This document shows, piece by piece, positions 9,639 to 18,064 of a stretch of 64,000 nt of DNA. Where the stretch lies: assembly GCF_030317205.1 (NCBI RefSeq), contig NZ_JASZYB010000004.1, forward strand, positions 248,001-312,000. The letters are read 5' to 3'. This stretch comes from Variovorax sp. J2L1-78. GTDB taxonomy: Bacteria; Pseudomonadota; Gammaproteobacteria; Burkholderiales; Burkholderiaceae_C. The position numbers and the translations under genes were made by a program. Each line of letters opens with the position of its first letter. Positions within the stretch are counted from its first letter, which is position 1. Below the pieces are notes generated by a model. That model was not told the DNA's origin and made no database searches. It saw only the letters and a list, made by a program, of their open reading frames with translations.

Positions 9639-9683
9639 CAATCTATTTTGGTGCGCGACAGATCAACGCACCAATTCGGGTCC
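9639..9683 (-). promoter_or_regulatory. Candidate paired NtrC binding sites
   Basis: A perfect inverted pair TTGGTGCG / CGCACCAA (9648-9655 and 9667-9674, 11-base spacer). Each arm can be read as the strong half of a 17-base NtrC site of the TGCACCA-N3-TGGTGCA type, whose other half is degenerate. Centres fall roughly 95 and 123 bases upstream of the predicted sigma-54 start, similar to the enteric glnAp2 enhancer spacing. The right part overlaps the end of the next gene. Confidence 0.6.
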
Positions 9684-10463
9684 CAGGCGCGCATTGAAGG
9701 TGTGCAACCCGGCGATCAGCTGCGCATAGGCGGCGTCCAGGAGGGCCGGCGCCCCCTTGACGCCGAGTTCGATATGGCGCCCATATTCGGGGTGATCCAC
9801 GCTGGGAAGGCTGAACACCTTGACGCCGGCGTGCGTCGCCTCGATGGCTTCCATCAACGGGGTGAGGGTCGCCTCCATGGCACCGAAAACGATCACCGAC
9901 TTCTCGCTTGACTGCCCCTGGCTGAACAGCTCGGCATAGCGGCTGTCGAGCACGGATTCGATCATCGGCCAAGCCATCACCGGGAAGCCCGGCACGAAGT
10001 GCACATGGTCGACGCTGAAGCCGGGGATCTTGTTGTAGGGGTTGCGGATGATCTCGGCGCCCTCGGGGAACACGCCCATGTTGAGCCGGTGCACGTTGTC
10101 GGGGCGATCGGGCTCGTAGGCCACGCCCTGCTCGCGCGCCGTGTCCTGCATGCGCTCCCGGATGAGCACTTCGGCCTCCGGATGCAGCACCAGCGATCGT
10201 CGCAGCGCCTTGGCTGCGCATTGCCGCGTGTGGTCGTCGGGCGTGGCGCCGATGCCGCCGGTCGAGAACACGATGTCGCCCGAGGCGAAGGCCCGCGTCA
10301 ATGCCGCCGTGATGCGCGTCGGCACGTCGCCCACGTACTCGGCCCAGCCCAGCTGCAGGCCGCGCGCCGCGAGCAGTTCGATGACTTTGGGCATGTGCTT
10401 GTCGAGGCGCTTGCCGGACAGGATTTCGTCGCCAACGACGATCAGGCCGAATGCACGGGTCAT
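9663..10463 (-). CDS. Molybdopterin-binding / CinA N-domain protein
   Basis: A 266-residue protein of the MoCF-biosynthesis fold (MoaB/MogA/CinA N-terminal domain). It starts MTRAFGLIVVGDEILSGKRLD, with the family signatures STGGIGATPDDHT and PGFSVDHVHFVPGFPVMAW. It lacks the C-terminal amidase domain of full-length CinA, so it is a single-domain 'competence/damage-inducible protein A' type. The substrate is unproven: nucleotide-sugar or ADP-ribose pyrophosphatase activity is known in some CinA domains, and molybdopterin binding is suggested by the fold. Its start overlaps the stop of the EI24 gene by four bases (ATGA), indicating translational coupling. Confidence 0.82.
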   Translation of the reverse strand: MTRAFGLIVVGDEILSGKRLDKHMPKVIELLAARGLQLGWAEYVGDVPTRITAALTRAFASGDIVFSTGGIGATPDDHTRQCAAKALRRSLVLHPEAEVLIRERMQDTAREQGVAYEPDRPDNVHRLNMGVFPEGAEIIRNPYNKIPGFSVDHVHFVPGFPVMAWPMIESVLDSRYAELFSQGQSSEKSVIVFGAMEATLTPLMEAIEATHAGVKVFSLPSVDHPEYGRHIELGVKGAPALLDAAYAQLIAGLHTFNARLGPELVR

Positions 10464-11302
10464 GGGGACTCCGGGGAAGAAATGACGAGGGGCGCCGGCG
10501 CCTCCGCGCGCTGCAGGCGCAGTTGCCCGAGCGCGTCGAGGCAATAGTGCGCGAACCAGAGCGCCGAGAAGGCGAAGACCAGCGTGTAGATCCAGATGGC
10601 CAGCGGCACCAGCACGAAGAAGGCCGCCGCGAACAGCAGGCCCGAGGCCCAGACGATGCTCGGGGCCGCGCCCAGGTAGCCGCACAGCACGCCGATGGCC
10701 AGCAGGGGCAGGCGGTGCTGGCGCAGCACGGCGGCGCGCTCTTCGGCATCGGCATGCTCGGCCAGCGCATCGAAACTCATCACGCGGTAGGTGAGCCAGC
10801 CCCAGATCAGCGGCGGCAACACCAGCACCAACGGGGGAATCAGCCAGAGCGGCATCGATGCCACGATGGCGACCAGCGCCAGCAAGGTGAGTCCGAGCGA
10901 TCGCAGTACGCTGCCGGCGAAAGAGGCGCCCTTCTTCTTCGCGAGCGCGGGAAAGCGTCGCTCGGCGACGAGTTGCGTCAGCGCGGGCGACATCAGCCCG
11001 GCGACGACGATCAAGGACACCAGCACGATCACCGGCGTCGCGGCGAACACCACCACCAGCGGCGCGAGCAACGCCGGCACGTCGCTGGAGAACAGGCCGC
11101 CGATCCAGGACCAGAAGCTCGCCAGCAGCGGCCACGCATCGAGCGCCTGGCGCATCCAGGCCACGCTCGGCGCCCAGTAGAAGTAGCCGAAGCCCGCCGC
11201 CAGCACGACGATCACGAGCAGCGGCAGCAGCGACAGCACGATCACCCGGGGACGCATGCAGTAGGCGGCGGCTCGCCAGAAGGAATCGAGAAGAAGGCGC
11301 AT
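10460..11302 (-). CDS. EI24 domain (CysZ-like) membrane protein
   Basis: A 280-residue integral membrane protein with about six hydrophobic segments (near residues 18-42, 75-105, 130-160, 190-215 and 220-250) and the ALxxFW-type aromatic patches of the EI24/CysZ family. CysZ members transport sulfate; whether this one does cannot be decided. The start MRLLLDSFWRAA fits the family N-terminus. It is the first gene of a coupled pair with the CinA-like gene and follows the sterol-desaturase gene after 58 bases. Confidence 0.8.
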   Translation of the reverse strand: MRLLLDSFWRAAAYCMRPRVIVLSLLPLLVIVVLAAGFGYFYWAPSVAWMRQALDAWPLLASFWSWIGGLFSSDVPALLAPLVVVFAATPVIVLVSLIVVAGLMSPALTQLVAERRFPALAKKKGASFAGSVLRSLGLTLLALVAIVASMPLWLIPPLVLVLPPLIWGWLTYRVMSFDALAEHADAEERAAVLRQHRLPLLAIGVLCGYLGAAPSIVWASGLLFAAAFFVLVPLAIWIYTLVFAFSALWFAHYCLDALGQLRLQRAEAPAPLVISSPESP

Positions 11303-11360
11303 GGGGTGCCGAGGATAACGCCGCGCCGTGAACGTCCCGCGAAGCGGGCGGACGAAGACC

Positions 11361-12332
11361 TCAGCCCCGCCCGACCATCCGGCACAGCCCGCGCCATTGC
11401 TGCGACCAGAAGCCGCGCCCGTAGTCGCGCACGCGGCCCTGCGCGTCGGGTTCCACCTGGTCGCGGATGCCGGTGGGGTCGTAGCGCGGCTCGAAATTCA
11501 CCGTCCGGAAAAGCATGTCCCACCACGGCAGCAGCACGCCGAAGTTGTGTCCCCCCAGAGTCGACGGTCCGGCGGACTCGTGCCCGATGCCGATCGCATG
11601 GTGGACCCGATGGAAGCGCGGGCTGACCCACAGCCGCTCGCCGAGGGCGCCGAAGCCGGCGCGCAGGTTCGCATGCTGCAGGCTTTCGCTGAGCTGTGTG
11701 AACGCGACGATGGCGATGAACTGCCCCGGCGCAACGCCGATGAGCTGCGCAACGACGACGATGATCGTGTCGTGGATGACGTCGTCGAGCAGGTGGTTGC
11801 GGTTGTCGCTCCACATCGTCATCTGGCGCTGCGAATGGTGCAGCGAATGCAGCCCCCACCACCACGTGAAGCGGTGCTGCCCGCGGTGGATCAGGTACTC
11901 GACGAAATCGAGCACCACCAGGTAAATGGCGAACGCGATCCAGGGCACGTCGGTCACGCCCGGCCACAGCTCGTCCAGATGCAGCGTGCCCCAGCCGGCG
12001 CCGCGCAGCAGGCCCAGCCCGTCGTCGAACAGCGGCTGCAGCAGGAAGAACATGCCCAGGCGGAAGAGGCCGAGCCGGTGGATCAGCGTGTAGAGCACGT
12101 CGGTGCGGATCGCGCGCCGGTCGACCACCGGTTCGGCCGGCCGCCAGCGCTGCAGCGGGCCGATCACCGCCAGCAGCACCGCGATCTGGATCAGCCCGAC
12201 CAGCAGCCAACCGGTGGCGTCGAAGGCGTCTTCGACGTAACCGCCCAGGCCGATGCCGTAGACCAGCGGCTGCACGACGGCCTCGAACAGCCACTGCTGG
12301 CAGTTCGCGAAAAGATCGGTGAACCATTCCAT
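11361..12332 (-). CDS. Sterol desaturase / fatty acid hydroxylase family protein
   Basis: A 323-residue membrane enzyme of the di-iron hydroxylase superfamily. The histidine clusters are in order: HRGQH, HSLHH and HRVHH, plus a further His-rich stretch, enough for a non-haem di-iron centre. Four or more hydrophobic segments precede and flank them. The family hydroxylates or desaturates lipids such as sterols, carotenoids, ornithine lipids or alkylglycerols; the substrate here is unknown. It follows the polysaccharide-deacetylase-like gene after 19 bases and may share its transcript, hinting at a role in envelope lipids (inference). Confidence 0.88.
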   Translation of the reverse strand: MEWFTDLFANCQQWLFEAVVQPLVYGIGLGGYVEDAFDATGWLLVGLIQIAVLLAVIGPLQRWRPAEPVVDRRAIRTDVLYTLIHRLGLFRLGMFFLLQPLFDDGLGLLRGAGWGTLHLDELWPGVTDVPWIAFAIYLVVLDFVEYLIHRGQHRFTWWWGLHSLHHSQRQMTMWSDNRNHLLDDVIHDTIIVVVAQLIGVAPGQFIAIVAFTQLSESLQHANLRAGFGALGERLWVSPRFHRVHHAIGIGHESAGPSTLGGHNFGVLLPWWDMLFRTVNFEPRYDPTGIRDQVEPDAQGRVRDYGRGFWSQQWRGLCRMVGRG

Positions 12333-12351
12333 CGCCGCGCCGCCTCGGTGT

Positions 12352-13158
12352 TCAGGGGTGCGCCGCGATCCAGGCGCGGTAGGCGGGATGCGCCCGCAGC
12401 GTCTCGAAGCAGAAGCCCTTGGCCTTCAGGCCGACGATCAGCGGCTCGAGCACGGCGGGTGCCCACGGATCCTTGCGCGACCAGATGCCCAGGTGGGCCA
12501 GCAGGATGTCGCCCGGCTGGATCCGGTCGAGCGCCTGCTGCAGCAGCTTGTCGTTGGGAAAGGTCTCGCTCGGCAGTTCGTCGCCCAGGAAACCTGCGGG
12601 TGCCCAGCCGACATGCTCGAAGCCGCAGGTCTTGGCGGCCGCAAGCAGCTTGGGCGAGGTCTTGCCGCCCGGCGCGCGGAACAGCGGCAGCGGCTTCTTT
12701 CCGGTGATGTGACCGATGCGGTCGCTGGCCTTCTGGATGTTCTCGCAGTACTTGGCGGCGCTCCAGGTGAACTCGCGGCCGGCCAGGCCGCCGGCCGACG
12801 GACGCACACGGAATTGCGGCTCGATGCCCTTCACGTCACCGCGCCAGTAGACATGGTCGTAGGTGTGCGAGGCGAACTCATGGCCCTCGGCCGCCCTCGC
12901 CTTCCACCACGGGGCCCATTGGTTGTCCAGGCTGTCGCCATCGGTCAAGGTGCGTTCGGCCGCACCGAAGAAGGTCACCCGCACGTCCTGGCGCTTGAGC
13001 ACCTCGGCGATCAGCGGCGCGACGCCCATGTGACCGGTGTCGAAGGTCAGGTACAGGGGCTTGTCGCACCTCGCCTGCGCCACCGCGCTGCCCGCGACGC
13101 AGAAGGCAAGCAACCCCGCGACGAGGCGGCGGCGCACCGGCCGGTCAGCGCTTGGCAT
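12352..13158 (-). CDS. Polysaccharide deacetylase-like (NodB/CE4) protein with altered motif 1
   Basis: A 268-residue secreted protein with a signal peptide cleaved about residue 28. The NodB-homology fold is recognised by motif 1 TFDTGH (residues 38-43), motif 2 SHTYDH (H98 and H102), motif 3 FRAPGG and the closing LLAHLG. Canonical CE4 enzymes read TFDDG; the second Asp, a metal ligand, is Thr41 here, so activity or metal use may differ. The start MPSADRPVRRRL is chosen for the signal peptide; an upstream ATG at 13179 is possible. It overlaps the end of the YncE-like gene by 14 bases, so translation is probably coupled. Confidence 0.8.
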   Translation of the reverse strand: MPSADRPVRRRLVAGLLAFCVAGSAVAQARCDKPLYLTFDTGHMGVAPLIAEVLKRQDVRVTFFGAAERTLTDGDSLDNQWAPWWKARAAEGHEFASHTYDHVYWRGDVKGIEPQFRVRPSAGGLAGREFTWSAAKYCENIQKASDRIGHITGKKPLPLFRAPGGKTSPKLLAAAKTCGFEHVGWAPAGFLGDELPSETFPNDKLLQQALDRIQPGDILLAHLGIWSRKDPWAPAVLEPLIVGLKAKGFCFETLRAHPAYRAWIAAHP

Positions 13159-14137
13159 GGTCCAAGGTCCACACGCCATGCGGCGAGCGCCCGACGTTCA
13201 CCTGGCGCACCACCTTGCGGCTGGCCAGATCGATCACGCTGAGCTTCTTGGCCCAGCGCGAGGTGACGTAGAGCGTCTTGCCGTCGGCCGACAAGTCCAT
13301 GCAATCCGGACCGCCCGGCACCGGATAGCTCTCGATCACCTGCAGGGTCTTGAGGTCGATCCGGCTGATGGTGTTGGCCACGCGGTTGCTGACGAACACG
13401 CTCTGCCCGTCGCCCGCCGAGCGGAACGCATGCGCGCCCTTGCCGGTCGGGATTTTGCCGACCGCCTTGGGCTGCGGGCCGGCCACATCGAACACCTGCA
13501 CGCCATCGCTGCCGGTCAGGCCGACCAGCAGGGTGCGGTCGCCGTGGATGCCGAAGATGTCGGCCGGCATCGGACCGGTGGCGGTGCGCCAGCGGATGGT
13601 CTGGGTGGCCAGGTCGACGGCGATGAGCTCGTCGCTGTCCTGCATGGTCACGTAGGCCACCGTGCTGGTCGCGTCGATCCAGATGTGGCTCGGCGTCTTG
13701 CCGGTGGCGATGCGCTTGGCCAGCGTCAGGTCCTTGCCGTCCCAGCGGTAGATGTCGACATGGTTCAGGCGGTTGGCCGCGGTCACGAACCACTTCATGT
13801 CGCGCGAGAACTGCAGCTGGTACGGGTCGATGATGCCGTAGACCACGCGCTGGACGTCGCCTGTGCGCGGGTTCAGGAAGGTGAGCGAATCGCCGGCGGA
13901 GTTGGCGACGATCACCGAGCGCTCGTCCGGCGTCATGTAGATGTGGTGCGGCTCCTTGCCGGTCGCGATGCGGCTCTTTTCCGTCCAGGTGGCCGGGTCG
14001 ACCACGCTGACGGTGGCGTCGAGCGAATTGAGGACGAAGAGCGGCGGCGGTTCGGCAGCCAGGGCGGGTACGGCGTGCAGGGCGCAGGCGAAGAAAAAGG
14101 CCGCGAGGCGACCGTGGGCGGTGGCAAGAAATCGCAA
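13145..14137 (-). CDS. YncE-like beta-propeller protein, exported
   Basis: A protein of about 330 residues built from repeated strands of the YVTN/NHL propeller type (TGKEPHHIYMTPDERSVIVAN, TGKTPSHIW, TGKGAHAF, VGRSPHGVW), giving roughly seven blades. No ATG precedes the propeller in a sensible place. A TTG at 14137 with GGAAG seven bases before it gives a good signal peptide (RFLATAHGRLAAFFFACALH, then Ala-rich), so I use it; the open frame extends further upstream to 14236. It is probably a periplasmic scaffold or ligand-binding protein. It overlaps the deacetylase-like gene by 14 bases. Confidence 0.72.
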   Translation of the reverse strand: MRFLATAHGRLAAFFFACALHAVPALAAEPPPLFVLNSLDATVSVVDPATWTEKSRIATGKEPHHIYMTPDERSVIVANSAGDSLTFLNPRTGDVQRVVYGIIDPYQLQFSRDMKWFVTAANRLNHVDIYRWDGKDLTLAKRIATGKTPSHIWIDATSTVAYVTMQDSDELIAVDLATQTIRWRTATGPMPADIFGIHGDRTLLVGLTGSDGVQVFDVAGPQPKAVGKIPTGKGAHAFRSAGDGQSVFVSNRVANTISRIDLKTLQVIESYPVPGGPDCMDLSADGKTLYVTSRWAKKLSVIDLASRKVVRQVNVGRSPHGVWTLDHAKR

Positions 14138-14239
14138 GGGGAAACTTCCGGGACAGCAGGTCGAACCATAACGTGCAAGCCTTAGCGGCGGCTGACCGTT
14201 CGCGTGCGACGCATGCGAATTTGCCTGCAAAACCACAGG

Positions 14240-14971
14240 TCAGCGTGCGCTGCGCAACGCCTCGACCTCGGTGGCGCTGAGCCAGCGCCACTGGCCGGGC
14301 GCCAGGTCCGCCGGCAGCACCAGCGCGCCGATCTGCGACCGGTGCAGCGCCTCGACCCGGTTGCCGACCGCCGCCACCATGCGCTTGACCTGGTGGTACT
14401 TGCCCTCGGTCAACGTGAGCCGCAGGTGCAGCGGCCCCACCGCTTCGCAGGCGGCGGCGCGCACCGGCTTCGGATCGTCGTCCAGCACCACGCCGGCCAG
14501 CAGCTTCTGCACCTGGGCGTCGTCCAGCGGATGCTTGACCGTCACCTCGTAGACCTTGGGCACATGGTGCTTGGGCGAGCCCATGCGGTGGATGAACTGG
14601 CCGTCGTCGGTCAGCAGCAGCAGGCCGGTCGTGTCCTGGTCGAGCCGGCCGATGGCCTGCACGCCCTGCACCGCGCCCTTGTTGGGCCGCAGGCGCAGGG
14701 GCGACGGCAGCAGCGTGTAGATGCTGGGCCAGGTCGACGGCTTCTGGGAGCACTCGGTGCCGGCCGGCTTGTGCAGCAGCACATAGGCCTTCTCGTGGTA
14801 TTCCCAGGCCGTGCCCTGCACGGTGAAGCGCAGGCCGTCGACGACCGCCACGTCCGTACCGGGGTCCGTGACGGCCACCCCGTCGATCGTCACGAAGCCC
14901 TGCTGCGAGAGGCCGGCGCAGACGCGGCGCGTGCCGAAGCCCTGGGTATAGAGAATGTCCTGGAGTTGCAT
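14240..14971 (-). CDS. rsuA: 16S rRNA pseudouridine(516) synthase
   Basis: A 243-residue pseudouridine synthase of the RsuA/RluB/E/F family. It has an N-terminal S4-like RNA-binding segment (about residues 1-50), then the catalytic motif GRLDQDTTGLLLLTDDG with the essential Asp, and KVYEVTV and EGKYHQVKRM further on. RsuA modifies U516 of 16S rRNA; the length and the S4 domain favour this over RluE, but the exact target is inferred. It lies alone between ggt (46 bases) and the YncE-like gene. Confidence 0.85.
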   Translation of the reverse strand: MQLQDILYTQGFGTRRVCAGLSQQGFVTIDGVAVTDPGTDVAVVDGLRFTVQGTAWEYHEKAYVLLHKPAGTECSQKPSTWPSIYTLLPSPLRLRPNKGAVQGVQAIGRLDQDTTGLLLLTDDGQFIHRMGSPKHHVPKVYEVTVKHPLDDAQVQKLLAGVVLDDDPKPVRAAACEAVGPLHLRLTLTEGKYHQVKRMVAAVGNRVEALHRSQIGALVLPADLAPGQWRWLSATEVEALRSAR

Positions 14972-15017
14972 CGATGGGTCCGGCGGCCGGCTCGGCAGCC
15001 GCCGGTAAAGCGTGGGT

Positions 15018-16751
15018 TCAGTAGCCGAGCGCGAGCCCGGTGTTGCGCCGCGGATCGTTCGCGCCGTAGAAGCGATTGTTGCCCACCGGCTTGCCGCCCA
15101 GCGACGGCGCGCCGACGATGATGGCCGCCAGGTGGTTCGCCGGCTGCGGCACGCCGAGGTTGTGGCCCATGTCGGTCAGGATCTTTCGGGCGTCGGGGCC
15201 GATCGCGAACGTCTCGACGTTGGTCACGTCGGGCAACCACTGCTGGTGGAAACGCGGTGCGTCGACGGCTTCCTGCACGTTCATCCCGTAGTCGACCACG
15301 TTCAGGATCGTGTGCAGCACCGCCGTGATGATGCGGCTGCCGCCTGGCGTGCCGACGACGAAGACTGGCTTGCCGTCCTTGCTCACGATGGTCGGGCTCA
15401 TCGAGCTCAACGGCCGCTTGCCGGGCGCGATGGCATTGGCCTCGCCCTGCACCAGGCCGTAGAGGTTCGGCACGCCGACCTTCGCGGTGAAGTCGTCCAT
15501 CTCGTTGTTGAGCAGCACGCCCGTCTTGGCGGCCGTGACCTTGGCGCCGAACCAGTCGTTGAGGGTGTAGGTGACGGACACCGCGTTGCCCCACCGGTCG
15601 GTGATCGAATAGTGCGTGGTGTTGCTGCCCTCGTGCGGCGCGACGCCCGGCTTGATGTCCTTCGACACGCCCGCTTTGGCCGGGTCGATCACGCCGCGGA
15701 TCTTCTCGGCATAGCCCTTGTCCAGCAGGCGGTCGAGCGGGTTCTTCACGAAGTCCGGGTCGCCCAGGTAGCTGTTTCGGTCGACGTAGGCATGGCGCAT
15801 GGCTTCGATCTGGTAGTGCACCGCCTGCGCGGACCGGAAGCCCAGGTCCTTCAGCGGGTAGCCCTCCAGGATGTTGAGCATCTCGCAGATGATCACGCCG
15901 CCCGAGCTCGGCGGCGGCGCGGACACGACCCGATAGCCCCGGTAATCGCATTCGACCGGCGCCAGTTCGCGCGTGCTGTACTGGTCCAGGTCGGCCTGCG
16001 TGATGAGGCCCTTGCCGGCCTGGCTGGACGCGACGATCGCCTGGCCCACCCAGCCCTTGTAGAAGCCGTCGGTGCCTTTCTGGCTGATGGCGCGCAGCGT
16101 CTTGGCCAGGTCCTTCTGCACCAGCTTCTGGCCGACGGCGAAAGGCTCGCCCTTGTTCAAGAAGATGGCGCCCGACACGCCGTCCTTCCTGAAGTCGCTG
16201 GTCGCCGTTTGGAGCATGTCGATGTCGCCTTGCTCCAGCGCGAAGCCTTTCTCGGCCAGCGCGATGGACGGGGCGATGAGCGCCGCGCGCTGCATCGTGC
16301 CGTACTTCGTGCGCGCGTATTCCATGCCCGACACGGTGCCCGGCACGCCGACGGCGAGATGGCCGTGGGTGCTCAGCCCCTTGATGACGTTGCCGTCCTT
16401 GTCGAGGTACATGTTCGCCGTGGCGCCGAGCGGGGCCTTCTCACGGAAGTCGAGGAAGGTCTTGCGGCCATCGGCCAGCTGCACCGTCATGAAACCACCG
16501 CCGCCGAGGTTGCCCGCGGCCGGGTACACGACGGCCAGTGCATAGCCCACGGCGACGGCCGCATCGATGGCGTTGCCGCCGCGCTGGAGCACGTCGACGC
16601 CGACCCGGGTCGCGAGGTGCTGTGCACTCACCACCATGCCGTTCTGCGCCGCCACCGGCGCCTGTGACGCCGCCTGCGCGGTGGGCCATGCGGCCGTCGC
16701 CAGCACGGCGGCCGCCACCGACCAACGCGTGGTCCAGTGAATCATCTTCAT
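15018..16751 (-). CDS. ggt: Gamma-glutamyltransferase
   Basis: A 577-residue periplasmic Ntn-hydrolase that hydrolyses or transfers the gamma-glutamyl group of glutathione. It has a signal peptide ending near WPTAQA (residue 26) and the autoprocessing site SN-TTHYS, with the nucleophile Thr378 becoming the new N-terminus of the small subunit. GSRIITAVLHTILNVVDYGMN and PLSSMSPTI of the substrate pocket are also present. Length is typical. The ATG at 16751 has AGGAG eight bases upstream. It is divergent from vanA across a 238-base regulatory gap. Confidence 0.95.
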   Translation of the reverse strand: MKMIHWTTRWSVAAAVLATAAWPTAQAASQAPVAAQNGMVVSAQHLATRVGVDVLQRGGNAIDAAVAVGYALAVVYPAAGNLGGGGFMTVQLADGRKTFLDFREKAPLGATANMYLDKDGNVIKGLSTHGHLAVGVPGTVSGMEYARTKYGTMQRAALIAPSIALAEKGFALEQGDIDMLQTATSDFRKDGVSGAIFLNKGEPFAVGQKLVQKDLAKTLRAISQKGTDGFYKGWVGQAIVASSQAGKGLITQADLDQYSTRELAPVECDYRGYRVVSAPPPSSGGVIICEMLNILEGYPLKDLGFRSAQAVHYQIEAMRHAYVDRNSYLGDPDFVKNPLDRLLDKGYAEKIRGVIDPAKAGVSKDIKPGVAPHEGSNTTHYSITDRWGNAVSVTYTLNDWFGAKVTAAKTGVLLNNEMDDFTAKVGVPNLYGLVQGEANAIAPGKRPLSSMSPTIVSKDGKPVFVVGTPGGSRIITAVLHTILNVVDYGMNVQEAVDAPRFHQQWLPDVTNVETFAIGPDARKILTDMGHNLGVPQPANHLAAIIVGAPSLGGKPVGNNRFYGANDPRRNTGLALGY

Positions 16752-16926
16752 GGTGTTGTCTCCTGGTGAAATGGTCGATGCTGCACCGGCCCTCGGCCGA
16801 CCCGCAAGCCCTTGCGCGGCTGATCATGCAACGCAGGCGCAGCGGAGCCACCCTCGGGATCGACGCGCCCCCCGTGCTCCGCGCTTGAGAAACGGGTAAA
16901 CCCGAATGCCAGCAGCTCCGACTGCT
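16752..16926. other. Intergenic DNA between ggt and the vanA promoter
   Basis: No gene is apparent. It contains the ggt ribosome binding site at its left edge and presumably the ggt promoter, which I could not pin down. Confidence 0.4.
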
Positions 16927-16956
16927 TTGACAATCAGTGTACTGATCGACTCTGAT
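16927..16956 (+). promoter_or_regulatory. vanA promoter with embedded palindromic operator
   Basis: TTGACA (16927-16932) is a perfect -35; TCTGAT (16951-16956) after 18 bases is a four-of-six -10. The spacer holds the perfect palindrome ATCAGT-GT-ACTGAT (16933-16946). Such a placement suits steric repression by the MarR-family protein encoded two genes downstream. Confidence 0.6.
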
Positions 16957-16989
16957 CAAATCCATTTCACCCGCACAAGGAGCCTCACG

Positions 16990-18045
16990 ATGTTCCCCAA
17001 GAATGCCTGGTACGTCGCCTGCACGAGCGATGAGATCAGCGACAAGCCGCTGGGCCGCAAGGTCTGCAACGAGTCGATCGTCTTCTACCGCGGTGCGGAC
17101 GGCCGCGTCGCCGCGCTGGAAGACTTTTGCCCCCACCGCGGCGCGCCGCTGTCGCTCGGGCGCGTGGTCGACGGCAAGCTCGTCTGCGGCTACCACGGCC
17201 TCGAAATGGGTTGCGACGGCAAGACGGTGGCGATGCCCGGCCAGCGCGTGCGCGGCTTCCCGCCGATTCGCAGCTTCCCGCTGATCGAGCGCTACGGCTT
17301 CGTCTGGATCTGGCCCGGCGACGCCGAGCAGGCCGACGCCGCGAAGCTGCCTCACCTCGCCTGGGCCGAGAGCAGCGAGTGGGCCTATGGCGGCGGCCTG
17401 TATCACATCCAGTGCGACTACCGCCTGATGATCGACAACCTGATGGACCTCACGCACGAGACCTACGTGCACGCGAGCAGCATCGGCCAGAAGGAGATCG
17501 ACGAGACCCCGGTCGCAACACGCGTCGAGGGCGACGAGGTCATCACCAGCCGCATGATGGAGAACATCTCCGCCCCGCCGTTCTGGCGCATGGCCCTGCG
17601 CGGCAACGGCCTGGCCGACGACGTGCCGGTGGACCGGTGGCAGATCTGCCGCTTCACGCCACCGAGCCATGTGCTGATCGAGGTCGGCGTGGCGCATGCC
17701 GGCAAGGGGGGCTATTCGGCCGACGCGGCCCACAAGGCATCGAGCATCGTCGTCGACTTCATCACGCCGGAGACCGACACCTCGATCTGGTACTTCTGGG
17801 GCATGGCGCGCAACTTCCGGCCCGAAGACAAGGCGTTGACCGAGAGCATTCGCGAAGGCCAGGGCCAGATCTTCAGCGAAGACCTGCAGATGCTGGAGCA
17901 GCAGCAGCGCAACCTGCTGGCGCATCCCGCGCGGGCGTTGCTCAAGCTCAACATCGATGCGGGTGGCGTGCAGTCGCGCCGCGTGATCGAACGGCTCATC
18001 GCGCAGGAGCAGGCGACGACGCCGGTCGCTTCGGCCGCTGCATGA
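16990..18045 (+). CDS. vanA: Vanillate O-demethylase oxygenase subunit (VanA-type Rieske)
   Basis: A 351-residue ring-hydroxylating-type oxygenase that demethylates vanillate to protocatechuate plus formaldehyde in VanA enzymes. Rieske [2Fe-2S] ligands are C47-x-H49 (CPHRGAP) and C66-x2-H69 (CGYHG). The mononuclear iron site is DLTHETYVH (H156 and H161). Length equals VanA. The start at 16990 has AGGAG eight bases upstream. vanB follows after 19 bases. Isovanillate or another methoxybenzoate as substrate cannot be excluded, since related IvaA/DdmC enzymes look similar. Confidence 0.88.
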   Translation: MFPKNAWYVACTSDEISDKPLGRKVCNESIVFYRGADGRVAALEDFCPHRGAPLSLGRVVDGKLVCGYHGLEMGCDGKTVAMPGQRVRGFPPIRSFPLIERYGFVWIWPGDAEQADAAKLPHLAWAESSEWAYGGGLYHIQCDYRLMIDNLMDLTHETYVHASSIGQKEIDETPVATRVEGDEVITSRMMENISAPPFWRMALRGNGLADDVPVDRWQICRFTPPSHVLIEVGVAHAGKGGYSADAAHKASSIVVDFITPETDTSIWYFWGMARNFRPEDKALTESIREGQGQIFSEDLQMLEQQQRNLLAHPARALLKLNIDAGGVQSRRVIERLIAQEQATTPVASAAA

Positions 18046-18064
18046 ATCGGACACCGTGACACCC

